A DNA stretch of 64,000 nucleotides from Paraburkholderia sp. PGU19. GTDB taxonomy: Bacteria; Pseudomonadota; Gammaproteobacteria; Burkholderiales; Burkholderiaceae. This document shows positions 63,554 to 64,000 of the stretch, piece after piece. The translations under genes and the position numbers were made by a program. The notes beneath the pieces were generated by a model. The model was not told where the DNA came from and made no database searches. It saw only the letters and a list, made by a program, of their open reading frames with translations. The DNA lies in contig NZ_AP023181.1 of assembly GCF_013426915.1 (NCBI RefSeq), positions 1,798,001 through 1,862,000 of the forward strand, written 5' to 3'. Positions within the stretch are counted from its first letter, which is position 1. Each line of letters opens with the position of its first letter.

Positions 63554-64000
63554 ATGGACGACCTGAACGACATCTACTATTTCGTGAAAGTGGTCGACAA
63601 CCACGGCTTCACGCAGGCAGGGCGGGCGCTCAACATGCCCAAGTCCAAGCTGAGCCGGCGCATCGCCGAACTCGAAGCGAGATATGGCGTTCGTCTTCTC
63701 AACCGGTCCACGCGGCATTTCTCGATGACGGATACGGGACGGGAGTTCTACGAGCGCTGTGTCGCAGTGCTCGTGGAAGCCGATGCCGCCCGCGAGGTGA
63801 TGGAGCGCAGGCTCTCAGAGCCCCAGGGCGTGGTGCGGATGAGTTGCCCCACGACGCTTCTCGCGTACCGCATCGGCAATCTGGTTGCGGACTTCATGAC
63901 GCAATACCCAAAGGTGCAGATCCTTCTCGATGCAACGAATCGACGGGTCGACGTGCTGGGCGAAGGTCTCGATCTCGCGCTGCGAGTGCGTTTCCCGCCG
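63554..64000 (+). CDS. LysR family regulator, cut by the window end
   Basis: The first 149 residues are present. Helix-turn-helix HGFTQAGRALNMPKSKLSRRIAELE and the start of the effector domain (GVVRMSCPTTLLAYRIGNLV) place it with the CrgA-like LysR proteins, as the LysR at 53776-54687. ATG 63554 follows AAGGAACAGCC. Divergent from the isochorismatase-like gene and likely its activator. The C-terminal half lies outside the window. Confidence 0.92.
   Translation, partial: MDDLNDIYYFVKVVDNHGFTQAGRALNMPKSKLSRRIAELEARYGVRLLNRSTRHFSMTDTGREFYERCVAVLVEADAAREVMERRLSEPQGVVRMSCPTTLLAYRIGNLVADFMTQYPKVQILLDATNRRVDVLGEGLDLALRVRFPP

Overview
The window looks like chromosomal or megaplasmid DNA of a GC-rich betaproteobacterium in the Paraburkholderia/Caballeronia/Burkholderia group. 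This rests on three Burkholderia-type OmpC-like porins, a PDR/VanB-type reductase, a PQQ quinate dehydrogenase, an atpE copy that reads like the Burkholderia F0 subunit c, and densely packed LysR/AraC regulated catabolic genes. I saw no rRNA, tRNA, CRISPR array or recognisable insertion sequence. Species assignment is inference.

Region 1 (about 1-28.9 kb) is a stress and envelope accessory region with many broken genes. A damaged phasin is followed by cytochrome b561, a glycine-zipper protein and a frameshifted small exported protein. Next is an envelope module. A PAP2 phosphatase and an MFS transporter overlap on the minus strand, followed upstream by a complete RND efflux operon (permease, adaptor, TolC-like channel). 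Divergent from it are an OmpR-type response regulator, its histidine kinase and a DedA-PAP2-LssY fusion protein. The short divergent promoter holds a direct repeat with 11-bp period, laid out like a PmrA/BasR box. Then come a second, soluble-type kinase, an acylphosphatase, a chimeric PAP2 relic, a PRC-barrel protein, a MASE1-PAS-GGDEF gene split at a homopolymer, a truncated CDF transporter, a Met-rich periplasmic protein, a cold-shock protein, a cupin, a TetR regulator, a Gly/His/Tyr-rich lipoprotein and a DUF2442 protein.

Region 2 (about 29-38.3 kb) is catabolic. A porin, an MFS transporter and a PDR-type reductase lie on the minus strand. Next to them is a quinate/shikimate set: MHS-family transporter, type II dehydroquinate dehydratase, porin and membrane-bound quinate/shikimate dehydrogenase. 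An AT-richer 0.86-kb spacer follows, with two nearly identical LacI/PurR-type palindromes.

Region 3 (about 39-44.7 kb) carries a siaABCD-type signalling operon (PP2C phosphatase, kinase, SiaC phosphoprotein, diguanylate cyclase), then a convergent DUF1007-NicO metal export pair and an NnrU protein.

Region 4 (about 44.7-64 kb) is a run of small regulated metabolic units: LysR/LysE exporter, AraC/alcohol dehydrogenase/VOC, a deacylase-dehydratase operon, an XRE-cupin regulator with a GNAT acetyltransferase, two SDR genes with homologous promoters around one LysR gene, an orphan atpE copy, an MFS exporter, a HAD hydrolase whose Tat signal is split off by one base, a cytochrome P450, then pirin, porin and isochorismatase-like hydrolase genes beside a LysR gene cut by the window end.

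Several genes are interrupted by single-base indels, three of them at C/G runs. Either the assembly has homopolymer errors or the accessory genes are decaying; reads would decide.
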